A DNA stretch of 64,000 nucleotides from Bacteroidaceae bacterium (GCA_030843315.1 JAUUPT010000012.1:11756-75755); one strand, 5' to 3'; shown: positions 7,235 through 17,153, counted from the first letter of the stretch. Notes: generated by a model from the sequence alone, not told the origin. Translations and numbers: made by a program.

Positions 7235-8785
7235 ATGAAGAAAATAAGAATCAACAGATTTATCTATATGGCAGCAGCGTTCAGCCTGCTGCTTTCGGGT
7301 TGCAGTAAAGAAGATTCGTATCAGGAATCTACGGCCCATACCGTCAGTAAAGCGTTTACCTTGCAGGTAAATGCCTCCGCCTATTCTTCCGCCGGAACGC
7401 GTGCCAGCGATACGGGAATCACCACCACGTTCGCCAGCGAGGACAAATTGGGCATCATTGTTACCCATAAGGATGGAAGTGTAGAACACTTCGTCTATAC
7501 CTACGACGGTTCGTCATGGACCAGTTCCACCCCCTTCTATTATAACTACCAGGACAGTTACGCCGCCTACTACCCTTATAAGGAAGATTTGAATGGCAAG
7601 ACACTCAGCGAAGTAAAGTCCGCCTTTACTCCTCCCACCGACCAGTCCGACTATGCTACCGGTTATGCCGCTTCGGACTTGATGACGTGCAAAAACGCTA
7701 TACTGGACAAAACAGACTGGAAACTGCAAATCACGCTTACTCACGCGTTCTCAATGCTTCGCTTTCCGGCAGATATTCCTGTAAAAAGCAGGTGCGAGGA
7801 TGGTAACACGTATCAGTATTCGCTTCCCGCTACCGACATCGTCTTCCATATCGGCGATACCCCTTACAAGCCATGGATGGGCAACGACGGCTACGCCCGC
7901 CTGATTGTTGGAAACAACAGTAACAGTGACATATCCGTGAAAAGTTCCTATACGCTTCAGGGAAAACAAACTGAAACCAGCGGTATGGTTACTTCATTTG
8001 CTTCCGGGCAGTATTATACCCTCATCCCTCAGGTTCAGGACTTGGGCGATTATAAGTTCTCGGATGTACGTGTGGGCGATTTCTATTGCAAGAATTCTGA
8101 TGGAAACGGTTTTGTAATTCCCCATGAAGCCTCGCTGCCGGACGAACTGAAAAATAATTGCATTGGCATCGTGTTCCACACTGGTAAGCACAATAACGAT
8201 ATGTCCAATTATTCTAATCCGCTTACTACGAATGGTCCTTGCATCCCCAAAGATGAAAATGGTGCCCCGCAAGTCCACGGTTATGCCGTAGCGTTGGCAG
8301 ATGCCACAGACAACGGTTATTGTAAGTGGGGCGTATATGGCACCTCATTGGGAAACTATCCGACGGATGAAAGTGGAAATCCCATTAATAATTATGGCGG
8401 TGACACCGATTGGAGCGGTTACCATTATACTCAGAATATGAAAACTGCTGCCGAAAAGGATGGCGGTAGCCTGACAAGTAATACTGAGGCAGGTTATCCC
8501 GCCGCCTATTATGCCCTGAATTATGAAACCACGGTTCCTGCCCCTGCTAACAGCAGTGGTTGGTTTTTGCCTGCCATCAGTCAGATGTGGCAGGTATACC
8601 AAATTCGTAATTCCTTTAGCAATATTGGTGGCAGCAATCTTCAGAGTGATTGGTACTGGTCCTCTTCGGAGTTCTACTACCGCCCGGGCGACTTCGGTTT
8701 GTATGTGGATGTCGACAACGGCTACGTGCGCTACGACAATAAGAGCAATAGGCTCAGCTACGTGCGTCCGGTCTTAGCTTTTTAA
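7235..8785 (+). CDS. Fimbrillin-family tip adhesin lipoprotein with DGR-type C-lectin domain
   Basis: ATG 7235 is the start; an in-frame GTG at 7202 would put extra residues before the signal peptide. The 516-residue protein has a lipobox (LLLSGC), a fimbrillin-like N-terminal half with an Arg-bearing segment (SSAGTRASD) and, from about residue 280 on, a C-terminal domain of the formylglycine/C-type-lectin-like kind: GWFLPAISQMWQVYQI, WYWSSSE, and the closing VRPVLAF. That ending is the one I know from Bacteroides DGR target proteins. Such proteins display a hypervariable ligand-binding face at the pilus tip. It is the last gene of the fimbrial operon. No reverse transcriptase, template repeat or Avd gene is visible in the window. 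Confidence 0.8.
   Translation: MKKIRINRFIYMAAAFSLLLSGCSKEDSYQESTAHTVSKAFTLQVNASAYSSAGTRASDTGITTTFASEDKLGIIVTHKDGSVEHFVYTYDGSSWTSSTPFYYNYQDSYAAYYPYKEDLNGKTLSEVKSAFTPPTDQSDYATGYAASDLMTCKNAILDKTDWKLQITLTHAFSMLRFPADIPVKSRCEDGNTYQYSLPATDIVFHIGDTPYKPWMGNDGYARLIVGNNSNSDISVKSSYTLQGKQTETSGMVTSFASGQYYTLIPQVQDLGDYKFSDVRVGDFYCKNSDGNGFVIPHEASLPDELKNNCIGIVFHTGKHNNDMSNYSNPLTTNGPCIPKDENGAPQVHGYAVALADATDNGYCKWGVYGTSLGNYPTDESGNPINNYGGDTDWSGYHYTQNMKTAAEKDGGSLTSNTEAGYPAAYYALNYETTVPAPANSSGWFLPAISQMWQVYQIRNSFSNIGGSNLQSDWYWSSSEFYYRPGDFGLYVDVDNGYVRYDNKSNRLSYVRPVLAF
8648..8782 (+). other. Candidate DGR variable region (VR) at the 3' end of the tip adhesin
   Basis: Between the WYWSSSE codons and the GTG CGT CCG of VRPVLAF there are 30 codons; 19 end in C, five in T, six in G and none in A. 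Many are TAC, GAC, GGC, CGC, TTC, AGC: the set expected when AAC codons of a template repeat are changed at their two adenines by DGR mutagenesis. The flanks (TGGTACTGGTCCTC and CGTCCGGTCTTAGC) look conserved. No template repeat exists within the window, so it would be supplied from elsewhere or lost. Confidence 0.65.
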
Positions 8786-8812
8786 TCTATTTATCAATTT
8801 AGATTATTTACC

Positions 8813-9076
8813 CGTCGCGGCGGATATGTCATCCGCCGCTTTCGAGTATTAGGATTTTTAATCCGCCTTCTCTCTTCCTTTTCTTTTTCTTTTCGGATTA
8901 CAAATCCTAATACTCAATCAATCGGATTTCAAATCCGATTGAACGGAATCCGTCGCGGCGGATATGTTTATCTGCCGCCTTCGAGTATTAGGATTTTTAA
9001 TCCGCTTTATCTCTTCTTTTCTGATTACAAATCCTGATACTCAATCAATTTGATTACAAATCCGATTGGACGAAAA
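8813..9076. repeat. Two tandem palindrome-rich intergenic units
   Basis: The 357-bp gap after the adhesin holds two degenerate copies of a unit of about 138 bp starting with CGTCGCGGCGG (8813 and 8951). Each has a GC hairpin (CGGCGGAT...ATCCGCCG), a 22-bp inverted repeat (first copy 8844-8865 with 8894-8915, one mismatch) and a smaller palindrome (TCAATCGGATTT-C-AAATCCGATTGA at 8918-8942). No open frame of note is present. Confidence 0.8.
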
Positions 9077-9080
9077 TAAA

Positions 9081-9118
9081 AAAAGCTGCACTATGTATTG
9101 AAGCATAGTGCAGCTTTT
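9081..9118. terminator. Bidirectional terminator between adhesin and asnB
   Basis: Stem AAAAGCTGCACTATG with CATAGTGCAGCTTTT and a loop of about 8 nt, A-rich before and T-rich after. It can stop transcription from both converging operons. Confidence 0.9.
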
Positions 9119-9141
9119 TTATTTGTATCATCAGAATATAC

Positions 9142-10869
9142 CTATTCCTGATAGGCTTCCTCGTGTACTCCCGCTATTGCGCGGCCGCTCGGCTCGTTCT
9201 TCCCTTGGAAAGAAGCATCCCATGCAAGGGCTTCGGCAGTAGAGCAAGCTACGCTGGGCACACTGGGCACACTACGGGCGGCACTCTCGCTGGGGAAGTG
9301 CTCCTCAAAGATGGTGCGGTAGTAGTACTCTTCCTTGTTCTGCGGCGGGTTGATGGGGAAGCGTTCGGCTACGTGCTCCATCTGCTCGTCGCTGACGGCG
9401 GCGGCAGTGATGGCGCGCAGGGTGTCTATCCAGTTGTAGCCCACACCGTCGGAGAATTGCTCCTTCTGACGCCAGGCGACGCTCTCGGGCAGCATATCGG
9501 CAAAGGCTTCGCGAACTACTTTCTTTTCTATTACTTTGCCCAGACACATCTTAGTGGCGGGGTTGATGCGCATGGCTACGTCCAGGAACTCTTTGTCGAG
9601 GAAGGGCACGCGGCCTTCTACACCCCAGGCGGCAAGACTCTTATTGGCACGCAGGCAGTCGTAGGTATGCAGGCGGGAGAGTTTGCGGACGGTTTCCTGG
9701 TGGAAGGCCTGCGGAGTGGGGGCCTTGTGGAAGTAAAGGTAGCCGCCGAACACTTCGTCGGCACCCTCGCCGCTGAGCACCATCTTGATGCCCATGCTCT
9801 TGATGACGCGAGCCAGCAGGTACATGGGGGTAGAGGCGCGAACGGTGGTGACGTCGTAGGTTTCGATATGATAGATGACGTCGCGCAGGGCGTCGATCCC
9901 TTCCTGAACGGTGTAGTGTATTTCGTGATGGACGGTGCCGATGTACTGTGCCACTTCGCGGGCTTTCTGCAAGTCGGGCGCACCCTTCAAGCCGATGGCG
10001 AAGGAGTGAAGTTGCGGCCACCAGGCATCGGAGGTATTGTCGGTTTCGATGCGCTTGGAGGCGTACTTCTTGGCAACGGCGGAGATGACGGAAGAGTCGA
10101 GTCCACCGGAAAGAAGCACACCGTAGGGCACGTCGGACATGAGTTGGCGGTGTACGGCAGCTTCGAGGGCATCGTGCACGGCGGCCACTTGGGCGTCGTG
10201 AGCTTTCTTGTCCTGGGAGGCGCTGTCGGCGCTGCGCTGGGCGGCGGGAGTATAGTTATCCTTCACGGCTTCGTAGTCGGTCCAGTCGCGGGTGTACCAG
10301 GGCTTCATCTTGCCTTCGCTACCCAGGTAGTAGTGACCGGGGAGAAAGGGTTCGTACTCATCGCAGAAGCCTTCGAGGGCTTTGAGCTCGCTGCCGAAGT
10401 AGACGTGACCTTCCTTGTCTTTACCGATATAGAGAGGTATCACGCCAATCGGGTCGCGGGCGATAAGGAAGTCGTCGGTTTCTTCGTCGTAGAGGGCGAA
10501 GGCGAAGATGCCGTTCAGATCTTCGAGGAAGCGGGCACCTTTGTCGCGGTAGAGGGCAAGGATGACTTCGCAGTCCGATCCGGTCTGGAAATCGTAACGG
10601 CCGGCGTAGCGGGCACGGATTTCGCGATGATTGTATATCTCGCCGTTGACGGCAAGTATCAGTTTGCCGTCGGCAGAGTAGAGGGGTTGGCCGCCGCTCT
10701 CGGGTGATACGATGGCAAGTCGTTCGTGTGCCAGGATGGCGGAGCCGCCCACGTAGATACCGCTCCAATCGGGACCGCGGTGACGAATTTTCTGCGCCAT
10801 TTTCAGCGCTTTGCTTCTCAGCTCAGGAGTCTGGGCTTTTATGTTGAAGATACCTGCTATTCCACACAT
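9142..10869 (-). CDS. asnB: Asparagine synthase B (glutamine-hydrolysing)
   Basis: The 575-residue enzyme makes asparagine from aspartate, ATP and glutamine. Met-Cys start (MCGIAGIF) gives the N-terminal nucleophile Cys2 of the class II glutaminase domain (about 1-190); the synthetase half has the pyrophosphate loop LLSGGLDSS (about residue 255) and the GEGADEVFGGYLYF motif. A Ser/Ala-rich connector (around 215-235) and a C-terminal extension past residue 530 are somewhat variable features. It is the last gene of the minus-strand gltB-gltD-asnB set, 46 bp after gltD, so nitrogen assimilation and amide transfer are transcribed together. Confidence 0.96.
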   Translation of the reverse strand: MCGIAGIFNIKAQTPELRSKALKMAQKIRHRGPDWSGIYVGGSAILAHERLAIVSPESGGQPLYSADGKLILAVNGEIYNHREIRARYAGRYDFQTGSDCEVILALYRDKGARFLEDLNGIFAFALYDEETDDFLIARDPIGVIPLYIGKDKEGHVYFGSELKALEGFCDEYEPFLPGHYYLGSEGKMKPWYTRDWTDYEAVKDNYTPAAQRSADSASQDKKAHDAQVAAVHDALEAAVHRQLMSDVPYGVLLSGGLDSSVISAVAKKYASKRIETDNTSDAWWPQLHSFAIGLKGAPDLQKAREVAQYIGTVHHEIHYTVQEGIDALRDVIYHIETYDVTTVRASTPMYLLARVIKSMGIKMVLSGEGADEVFGGYLYFHKAPTPQAFHQETVRKLSRLHTYDCLRANKSLAAWGVEGRVPFLDKEFLDVAMRINPATKMCLGKVIEKKVVREAFADMLPESVAWRQKEQFSDGVGYNWIDTLRAITAAAVSDEQMEHVAERFPINPPQNKEEYYYRTIFEEHFPSESAARSVPSVPSVACSTAEALAWDASFQGKNEPSGRAIAGVHEEAYQE

Positions 10870-10915
10870 AATGTTCGAGTTTTAGGGGGTAAATAATTAA
10901 ATGAGTGGCAAATTA

Positions 10916-12256
10916 TCATTTATTTAAATAATCATCTATTGCCTTTGCCACCTTGCGTCCGTCTGCCAATGCACGCACCACAAGGCTGGCACCCATGGCG
11001 GCATCGCCTGCTACGAACACATTTTCGGCAAACTTGGGTTGTTCCGGTTTCAGGAATCCCATGGCGAGGAGTACCATATCGGCGTCAATGATTTCTTTCT
11101 TGCCTGTGGGCTGCATCGTGGAGCGTCCGCCGTCCTTAGCCGGAATCCATTCCACTTCTTCCACCTCTACGCCGCAGACTTTGCCGTTCTTGCCGATGAA
11201 TAGGTTCGAAGCCAGCGACCAACGGCGGGTACAGCCTTCTTCGTGACTGGAAGTGGTTTTCAGTACTACGGGCCATTGCGGCCAGGGAGTGGCAGGGTTG
11301 TGTCCTACGGGTGGTTGGGGCATGATTTCTATCTGCGTCACGCTGGTGGCTCCCTGGCGGATGCTGGTACCGATGCAATCGGAACCCGTGTCACCGCCGC
11401 CGATGACGAGGACGCGTTTGCCTTTGGCGTTCACCAGTTGGTCTTTCGGGAAGGTTTCTCCGTCGAGGATGTGGTTTTGCTGTGCCAGCATGTCGAGGGC
11501 GAAGTAGATGCCTTTCAGCTCGCGGCCGGGGATGGAGAGGTCGCGCGCTTGCGGTGTGCCGGTGCAGATGGCGTAGGCGTCGAATCCTGCGGGGAGTTTC
11601 TGCACATCGACGTGCACGCCCATCTCGAACTTGATGCCTTCGGCTTCGAGTACGTTCATGCGGCGGTCTATGACGGCTTTGTCCAACTTGAAGTTGGGGA
11701 TACCGTAGCGGAGCAGTCCACCCGGCATGGGCTTAGAGTCGAAGATAGTTACCTCGTAGCCCTTGGCATTGAGGCGTACGGCAACGGAGAGCCCGGCAGG
11801 GCCGGCACCGATGACGGCTATTTTCTTCCCGTTGCGTTCGGGCTGGACGGGGACGATGTAACCTTCGCGGAAGGCGGCTTCGGCAATGGCTGCTTCATTC
11901 TCGCGGATGGTGACGGGTTCGTCGCAGGAGAGTTTCAGCACGCATGATTTCTCGCACAGCGCAGGGCAGATGCGTCCCGTGAATTCGGGGAAGTCGTTGG
12001 TGCTGGTCAGTATCTGATAAGCTTCACGCCACTTACCGCGGTAAAGTGCGTCCTGAAATTCGGGGTCTTTGTTGCCCAGCGGACAGGCCCAGTGGCAGAA
12101 GGGTACACCACAATCCATGCAGCGCGAGGCTTGCAGCTTGCGGTCGTGGCTGTTCAGCGTTTGTTCTACTTGGCTGTAGTCGGTGATACGTTCGTGTATC
12201 GGTCGGTAGCCCGCTTCCTGGCGGGGTATGGTTAGGAATGCTTTTGAATCGCCCAT
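10916..12256 (-). CDS. gltD: Glutamate synthase small subunit
   Basis: The 446-residue flavoprotein passes electrons from NAD(P)H to the large subunit GltB. Two N-terminal cysteine clusters for Fe-S centres are seen (CMDCGVPFCHWACPLGN and CPALCEKSCVLKL), then the FAD-binding GAGPAGLSVAVRL motif (about residue 150) and the second dinucleotide site GGGDTGSDC (about 285). Length is typical. It lies 24 bp downstream of gltB, so the two subunits are made from one transcript in the GOGAT complex of the cytoplasm. Confidence 0.96.
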   Translation of the reverse strand: MGDSKAFLTIPRQEAGYRPIHERITDYSQVEQTLNSHDRKLQASRCMDCGVPFCHWACPLGNKDPEFQDALYRGKWREAYQILTSTNDFPEFTGRICPALCEKSCVLKLSCDEPVTIRENEAAIAEAAFREGYIVPVQPERNGKKIAVIGAGPAGLSVAVRLNAKGYEVTIFDSKPMPGGLLRYGIPNFKLDKAVIDRRMNVLEAEGIKFEMGVHVDVQKLPAGFDAYAICTGTPQARDLSIPGRELKGIYFALDMLAQQNHILDGETFPKDQLVNAKGKRVLVIGGGDTGSDCIGTSIRQGATSVTQIEIMPQPPVGHNPATPWPQWPVVLKTTSSHEEGCTRRWSLASNLFIGKNGKVCGVEVEEVEWIPAKDGGRSTMQPTGKKEIIDADMVLLAMGFLKPEQPKFAENVFVAGDAAMGASLVVRALADGRKVAKAIDDYLNK

Positions 12257-12280
12257 AATTGATAAATTGAGAATTAAAAA

Positions 12281-15200
12281 TTAATAATCCCGTTGCATAT
12301 CCGCAATCTTCTGTTGCAGTTTCCGCATCTGTTCCTCTTGCAGCACCTTTTTGTATTCGATAGGCACTATCTGGATGAACTCGTCTACGTAGCGTGTCCA
12401 GTCATCGAGTAGGATGCGTGCCAGCTTGGAACCGGTGTAGAGATAATGCTGGCGGATGAGTTCGTGCAGCTCCTTACGATAGGATGCTTCTTCGATGAGG
12501 CTCAGTTCCACCATCTCCATATTACAGAAGTAGTCGAAGTTACCATCTTTGTTCCACACGTAGGCTACACCGCCCGACATACCGGCTGCGAAGTTGCGTC
12601 CCGTCTCACCCAGTACTACTACACGGCCACCGGTCATGTACTCGCAACAATGGTCGCCCACACCTTCCACTACGGCAATGGCGCCGGAGTTGCGGACGGC
12701 GAAACGTTCGCCCACACGTCCGTTGATGTAGACTTCACCGCTCGTAGCACCATATAATAAGGTATTACCGGCGATGGTGTTCTTTTCTGCTTCGAAGTTG
12801 GAGCGTACCGGGGGTAGTACGGCGATGCGTCCACCCGAAAGACCTTTGCCGAGGTAGTCGTTGGCTTCTCCTTCCAATTTGAAGTTGACGCCCGGCACAA
12901 GGAAGGCACCGAAACTCTGTCCGGCAGAGCCTTTGAACTTCACGTTCAGCGTCTGTTCCGGCAATCCCTTTTCGCCGTACTTGGCAGCGATGGCACCGGA
13001 GAGCATAGCACCGCAGGCGCGGTCGGTATTGGCTATGGTATATTCCAAAGATACTTCTTTCTGACCTTCGAGGGCTTCGGCGGCAGCGTGCAGCATTTCC
13101 ACATCTTTCACGTGGTCGATGCCGTGTTGCTGGTCGATGACGTGGCGGATGGCAGCTTCGTTGTCCACACGTGCCAGCAGCTTGTCGAAGGAAATGAGAG
13201 AGTGCTTCTTTATATTGTCGGCAGGCTTGCGGATGATGAGGTCGGTGCGTCCGATGATGTCATCCAGCTTCTCTACACCGATTTCGGCAAGGTATTCGCG
13301 AACTTCCTGTGCCAGGAAGGTGAAGAAGTTCACCAGATATTCGCTCCGTCCGTGGAAGCGCTTGCGCAGTTCTTCGTTTTGGGTGGCTACGCCCACAGGG
13401 CAAGTATTCTGATGGCACTTGCGCATCATCACGCAACCCAGTACAATCAGTGCACTTGTGGCAAAACCGAATTCCTCAGCGCCCAGCATCGCCATCAGTA
13501 CGATGTCCCGTCCGGTCTTTAACTGTCCGTCCACTTGCAGCATTACTTGTCCGCGCAGTCCGTTCAGTACCAGCGTTTGTTGTGTTTCGCTCAAGCCGAG
13601 TTCCGGCGAGATACCTGCATAGCGGATAGAGCTGGCGGGCGAAGCACCCGTACCACCTTCGGCACCGGAGATGACGATGAGGTCGGCCTTGGCCTTTGCC
13701 ACACCGGCGGCAATGGTTCCTACGCCGCTCTCGGCTACCAGCTTCACGCTGATTTTGGCGTGCGGGTTCACGTTCTTCAGATCGAAGATGAGTTGTGCCA
13801 GGTCTTCGATGGAGTAGATATCGTGGTGTGGCGGTGGAGATATCAGCGAGATGCCCGGGATGGAGTGACGTGTCTTTGCAATCACCTCGTCTACTTTGAA
13901 GCCCGGCAACTGACCGCCTTCACCCGGCTTGGCGCCTTGTGCCACTTTAATCTGTATTTCGTCGGCGTTCACCAGATACTCTGTCGTTACACCGAAACGT
14001 CCGGATGCCACCTGCTTGATGGCGCTGCGCAGCGAGGTTCCGTCCGGGCGGGGTGTGAAGCGTGCGCTGTCTTCGCCACCTTCACCGGTGTTGCTGCGGC
14101 CGTGTATCTTGTTCATGGCGATAGCCATTGCTTCGTGGGCTTCGCGGCTGATGGAGCCGTAGGACATAGCGCCCGTAACGAAGCGGTGCAGGATGCTCTC
14201 TACCGGTTCCACCCGGTCGATGGAGATAGGTGCGCGGCGGAAGTCGAGGAAGTCGCGCAGGAAGATGGGCGCTTCTTTGCCGTCTACCAGCCGGGTGAAT
14301 TCCTTGAACTTCTTGTAGCTGCCCAGGCGGGTTGCCAGTTGCAGGGTAGAGATGGTTTCGGGATTCCATGCATGCTTCTCACCGTCTTTGCGGAAGGCGT
14401 AGAGTCCGTTGTTGGGCAGTTGTTCGTCTACCTTCGGAGCAAAGCCTGCACTATGGAAGGCCATTGCATCGCGTGCCACTTCGTCCAGGCGGATGCCGCC
14501 GATGGTGGATTGCAATCCGCCGAAGTAGGTCTTGCTCAGCTCTTCGCTCAGACCCACTGCCTCGAATATCTTGGCACCGCGGTAGGAGCGGATGGTTGAG
14601 ATACCCATCTTACTCATAATCTTGAACAGACCCTTGCAGATGGATTTGATGTATTTCTTTTCAGCCGTAGCGTAGTCCAGTTGGATTTCTTTCTTTGCTA
14701 CCAGCTTGTCGATGACGGCGAATGCCATATAAGGATTCAGTGCGCTGGCACCAAAGCCCAGTAGCAGTGCGGCATGCATGACTTCGCGTATTTCACCGCT
14801 TTCTACTACCAATGCCGTCTGCACACGTTTTCCTACCGAGATAAGATGATGGTGCACGGCGCTTACTGCCAGCAGTGACGGAATGGCGGCGTGCGTGGCA
14901 TCTACCTCGCGGTCGGAGAGCACGATGTAGTTTACGCCTTCGGTTACGGACTCTTCCGCCCGCTTGCAAAGAGAGGTCAGCGCTTCCTGCAAACCCCGGC
15001 GTCCTTTCGCCACCTCGAATAGCATGGGCAGTTTCAAACTCTTGAAACCCTTGTAGCGGATGTTGCAGAGAAGGTCAATCTGCGTATTGCTTAGGATGGG
15101 GTGATTGAGGCGCACCATCTTGCAATGGCTTGCGTTGGGCGTCAGGATGTTCATGCCCACGGCGCCGATGTATTCCGACAGAGACATCACCAGCTCCTCG

Positions 15201-16822
15201 CGTATCGGGTCGATAGGCGGGTTGGTGACTTGTGCAAACTGCTGGCGGAAGTAATTATATAGAAGTTGTGGTTTATCGGACAATATAGCCAGCGGCGTGT
15301 CGTTACCCATCGAGTTGATAGGCTCTGCTCCGGTGGTACACATGGGAACGATCAACCGCTCCACATCTTCCTTCGAGAAGCCGAAGGTGAGCAACATGCG
15401 TTCGTAGTTCTCTACGCTGTGGGGCACCTTGCGTCCGCTCTTCAGTTCGTCCAGTTCGATGCGGTTGTTGGCAAGCCAGGTGCGGTAGGGCTTGGCTTCG
15501 GCAAGCTGTTGTTTCAGTTCGCCGTCGTAGTATATTTCGCCTTTCTTGGTATCAACAAGCAGAATCTTGCCCGGTTGCAGGCGTCCTTTTTCTTTAATGT
15601 CTCCCGGCTCGAAGTCCATTACGCCTACTTCGCTCGCCACTACCATCATGTCGTTGTGTGTGATGAGGTAGCGTGCCGGTCGCAGACCGTTACGGTCGAG
15701 CATACCGCCTGCGTAGCGTCCGTCGCTGAAGAGCAGGGCAGCAGGGCCGTCCCACGGCTCCATCAGGATGGAGTGGTATTCGTAAAAGGCTTTCAGATCT
15801 TCGCTGATAGGGTTCTTTTCGTTGAATGATTCCGGCACGAGCATCGCCATGGCATGCGGCAGGCTCAGACCAGACATTACGAGGAATTCGAGCACGTTGT
15901 CCAGTGAAGCACTGTCGCTCATACCCGGTTGTACGATGGGACGTATCTCCTTGATGTCGCCCAGGGCGGGAGAGGAGAGTACGCTTTCGCGGGCTTCCAT
16001 CCAACCACGGTTGCCTCGGATGGTGTTGATCTCGCCGTTGTGTGCCAGCAGACGGAACGGCTGTGCTAGTCCCCAGGTGGGGAATGTGTTGGTGCTGAAA
16101 CGGGAGTGTACCAGTGCCAGCCCGCTGGTGAAGTAGTTGTTCGTCAAGTCGGGGAAGTAGCTGCGTAGCTGCAAGGACGAGAGCATGCCTTTATAGACGA
16201 TGTTCTTCGTAGAGAGCGAAACGATGTAGAAATCCTCGCGGGTGGGGATATCCGACTTGCGTATCTTGTTTTCTATTCTCTTCCTTATTATATATAAGGT
16301 ACGGTCGGCGGTTTCAGCGTCCGTAAATCCGGTGATGAAGATTTGCTTGATGTCCGGTTCGTTGGCAAGTGCCGCTTCTCCCAGAATCTCGGGGCAGGTG
16401 GGCACGTTGCGCAGGTGCATCAAGGTCAGTCCGTCTTTTTCAATCTCTTCGATGATAATGCTCAGAATGGCCGCCTGGTCTTTCTCATCCTTGGGCAGGA
16501 AGAGCAGACCGGTACCGTACTTCCCTTTTTCGGGAACGGGGATTCCCTGCAACAAGATGAACTCGTGCGGGATTTGCAGCATGATGCCGGCGCCGTCTCC
16601 GGTTTTATTATCCGCACCTTCCGCTCCGCGGTGGCGCATGTTCTCCAGTACTTTTAATGCTGATTCTACCAGTTCGTGTGATTTGCCTCCATTGATGTTG
16701 ACCAGCATACCGACTCCACAAGCATCGTGTTCGTTGGAAGCATCGTACAAGCCCAGTTGTCCGGGCTGTCGTTGGTAGGGCTTTACTTTTGTTTCGTTGT
16801 TAAAAAGTCCTTCTTTCATCAT
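12281..16822 (-). CDS. gltB: Glutamate synthase large subunit
   Basis: The 1,513-residue protein converts 2-oxoglutarate and glutamine to two glutamates. Domains in order: class II glutaminase with nucleophile Cys35 (HDACGVGML) after a propeptide of about 34 residues, a central linker domain, the FMN/3Fe-4S synthase domain (EIQIKVAQGAKPGEGGQLPG; cysteines in CVMMRKCHQNTCPVG), and the C-terminal GXGXG beta-helix (GGRIAVLPP, GGRVVVLGETGRNFAAGMSGG). Two adjacent ATG codons open the frame; either could be used. It heads the minus-strand operon with gltD and asnB and is divergent from glmS. Confidence 0.97.
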   Translation of the reverse strand: MMKEGLFNNETKVKPYQRQPGQLGLYDASNEHDACGVGMLVNINGGKSHELVESALKVLENMRHRGAEGADNKTGDGAGIMLQIPHEFILLQGIPVPEKGKYGTGLLFLPKDEKDQAAILSIIIEEIEKDGLTLMHLRNVPTCPEILGEAALANEPDIKQIFITGFTDAETADRTLYIIRKRIENKIRKSDIPTREDFYIVSLSTKNIVYKGMLSSLQLRSYFPDLTNNYFTSGLALVHSRFSTNTFPTWGLAQPFRLLAHNGEINTIRGNRGWMEARESVLSSPALGDIKEIRPIVQPGMSDSASLDNVLEFLVMSGLSLPHAMAMLVPESFNEKNPISEDLKAFYEYHSILMEPWDGPAALLFSDGRYAGGMLDRNGLRPARYLITHNDMMVVASEVGVMDFEPGDIKEKGRLQPGKILLVDTKKGEIYYDGELKQQLAEAKPYRTWLANNRIELDELKSGRKVPHSVENYERMLLTFGFSKEDVERLIVPMCTTGAEPINSMGNDTPLAILSDKPQLLYNYFRQQFAQVTNPPIDPIREELVMSLSEYIGAVGMNILTPNASHCKMVRLNHPILSNTQIDLLCNIRYKGFKSLKLPMLFEVAKGRRGLQEALTSLCKRAEESVTEGVNYIVLSDREVDATHAAIPSLLAVSAVHHHLISVGKRVQTALVVESGEIREVMHAALLLGFGASALNPYMAFAVIDKLVAKKEIQLDYATAEKKYIKSICKGLFKIMSKMGISTIRSYRGAKIFEAVGLSEELSKTYFGGLQSTIGGIRLDEVARDAMAFHSAGFAPKVDEQLPNNGLYAFRKDGEKHAWNPETISTLQLATRLGSYKKFKEFTRLVDGKEAPIFLRDFLDFRRAPISIDRVEPVESILHRFVTGAMSYGSISREAHEAMAIAMNKIHGRSNTGEGGEDSARFTPRPDGTSLRSAIKQVASGRFGVTTEYLVNADEIQIKVAQGAKPGEGGQLPGFKVDEVIAKTRHSIPGISLISPPPHHDIYSIEDLAQLIFDLKNVNPHAKISVKLVAESGVGTIAAGVAKAKADLIVISGAEGGTGASPASSIRYAGISPELGLSETQQTLVLNGLRGQVMLQVDGQLKTGRDIVLMAMLGAEEFGFATSALIVLGCVMMRKCHQNTCPVGVATQNEELRKRFHGRSEYLVNFFTFLAQEVREYLAEIGVEKLDDIIGRTDLIIRKPADNIKKHSLISFDKLLARVDNEAAIRHVIDQQHGIDHVKDVEMLHAAAEALEGQKEVSLEYTIANTDRACGAMLSGAIAAKYGEKGLPEQTLNVKFKGSAGQSFGAFLVPGVNFKLEGEANDYLGKGLSGGRIAVLPPVRSNFEAEKNTIAGNTLLYGATSGEVYINGRVGERFAVRNSGAIAVVEGVGDHCCEYMTGGRVVVLGETGRNFAAGMSGGVAYVWNKDGNFDYFCNMEMVELSLIEEASYRKELHELIRQHYLYTGSKLARILLDDWTRYVDEFIQIVPIEYKKVLQEEQMRKLQQKIADMQRDY

Positions 16823-16876
16823 TCTAAGTTTACTTAATTACTATGTAATACCTATTATAAGTGTCAAAATGTTCGG

Positions 16877-16884
16877 CAAATATA
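16877..16884 (-). promoter_or_regulatory. -7 element for gltBD-asnB
   Basis: CAAATATA reads TATATTTG on the minus strand, fitting TAnnTTTG, 55 bp before the gltB start. The -33 box is unclear. Confidence 0.5.
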
Positions 16885-17153
16885 CTTAATTAATTTCAAA
16901 TTGATATAGCAATATCAACGATTAGCGCTTATTAAATACCTGCTATCGGGGATGAGGTTATAATCTGATATGAAATACAGGGTGTTTTCTTTTAATTTCA
17001 AATCAAATACAACTTGTTTTCTTTTAGATTGTAAATTCATCCTTTTGCTTTTAAAAGAAGATTCTCTTTAACTTTTTGACATAAAAACATCTTTTCTCTA
17101 TTCTTTTGATAAATAAATAGGAGAAAAATAAACTTTATGTTCTCAAGATTGTG

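Noticed and set aside
8786..9141. Template repeat or reverse transcriptase of a DGR just after the variable region
   Set aside because: The gap contains only palindromic repeats and a terminator; no Asn-codon-rich copy of the variable region is present.
9163..10707. Long open frame of about 514 codons antisense to asnB
   Set aside because: It mirrors a certain asnB coding region and lacks any family motif; an artefact of GC-rich codon use.
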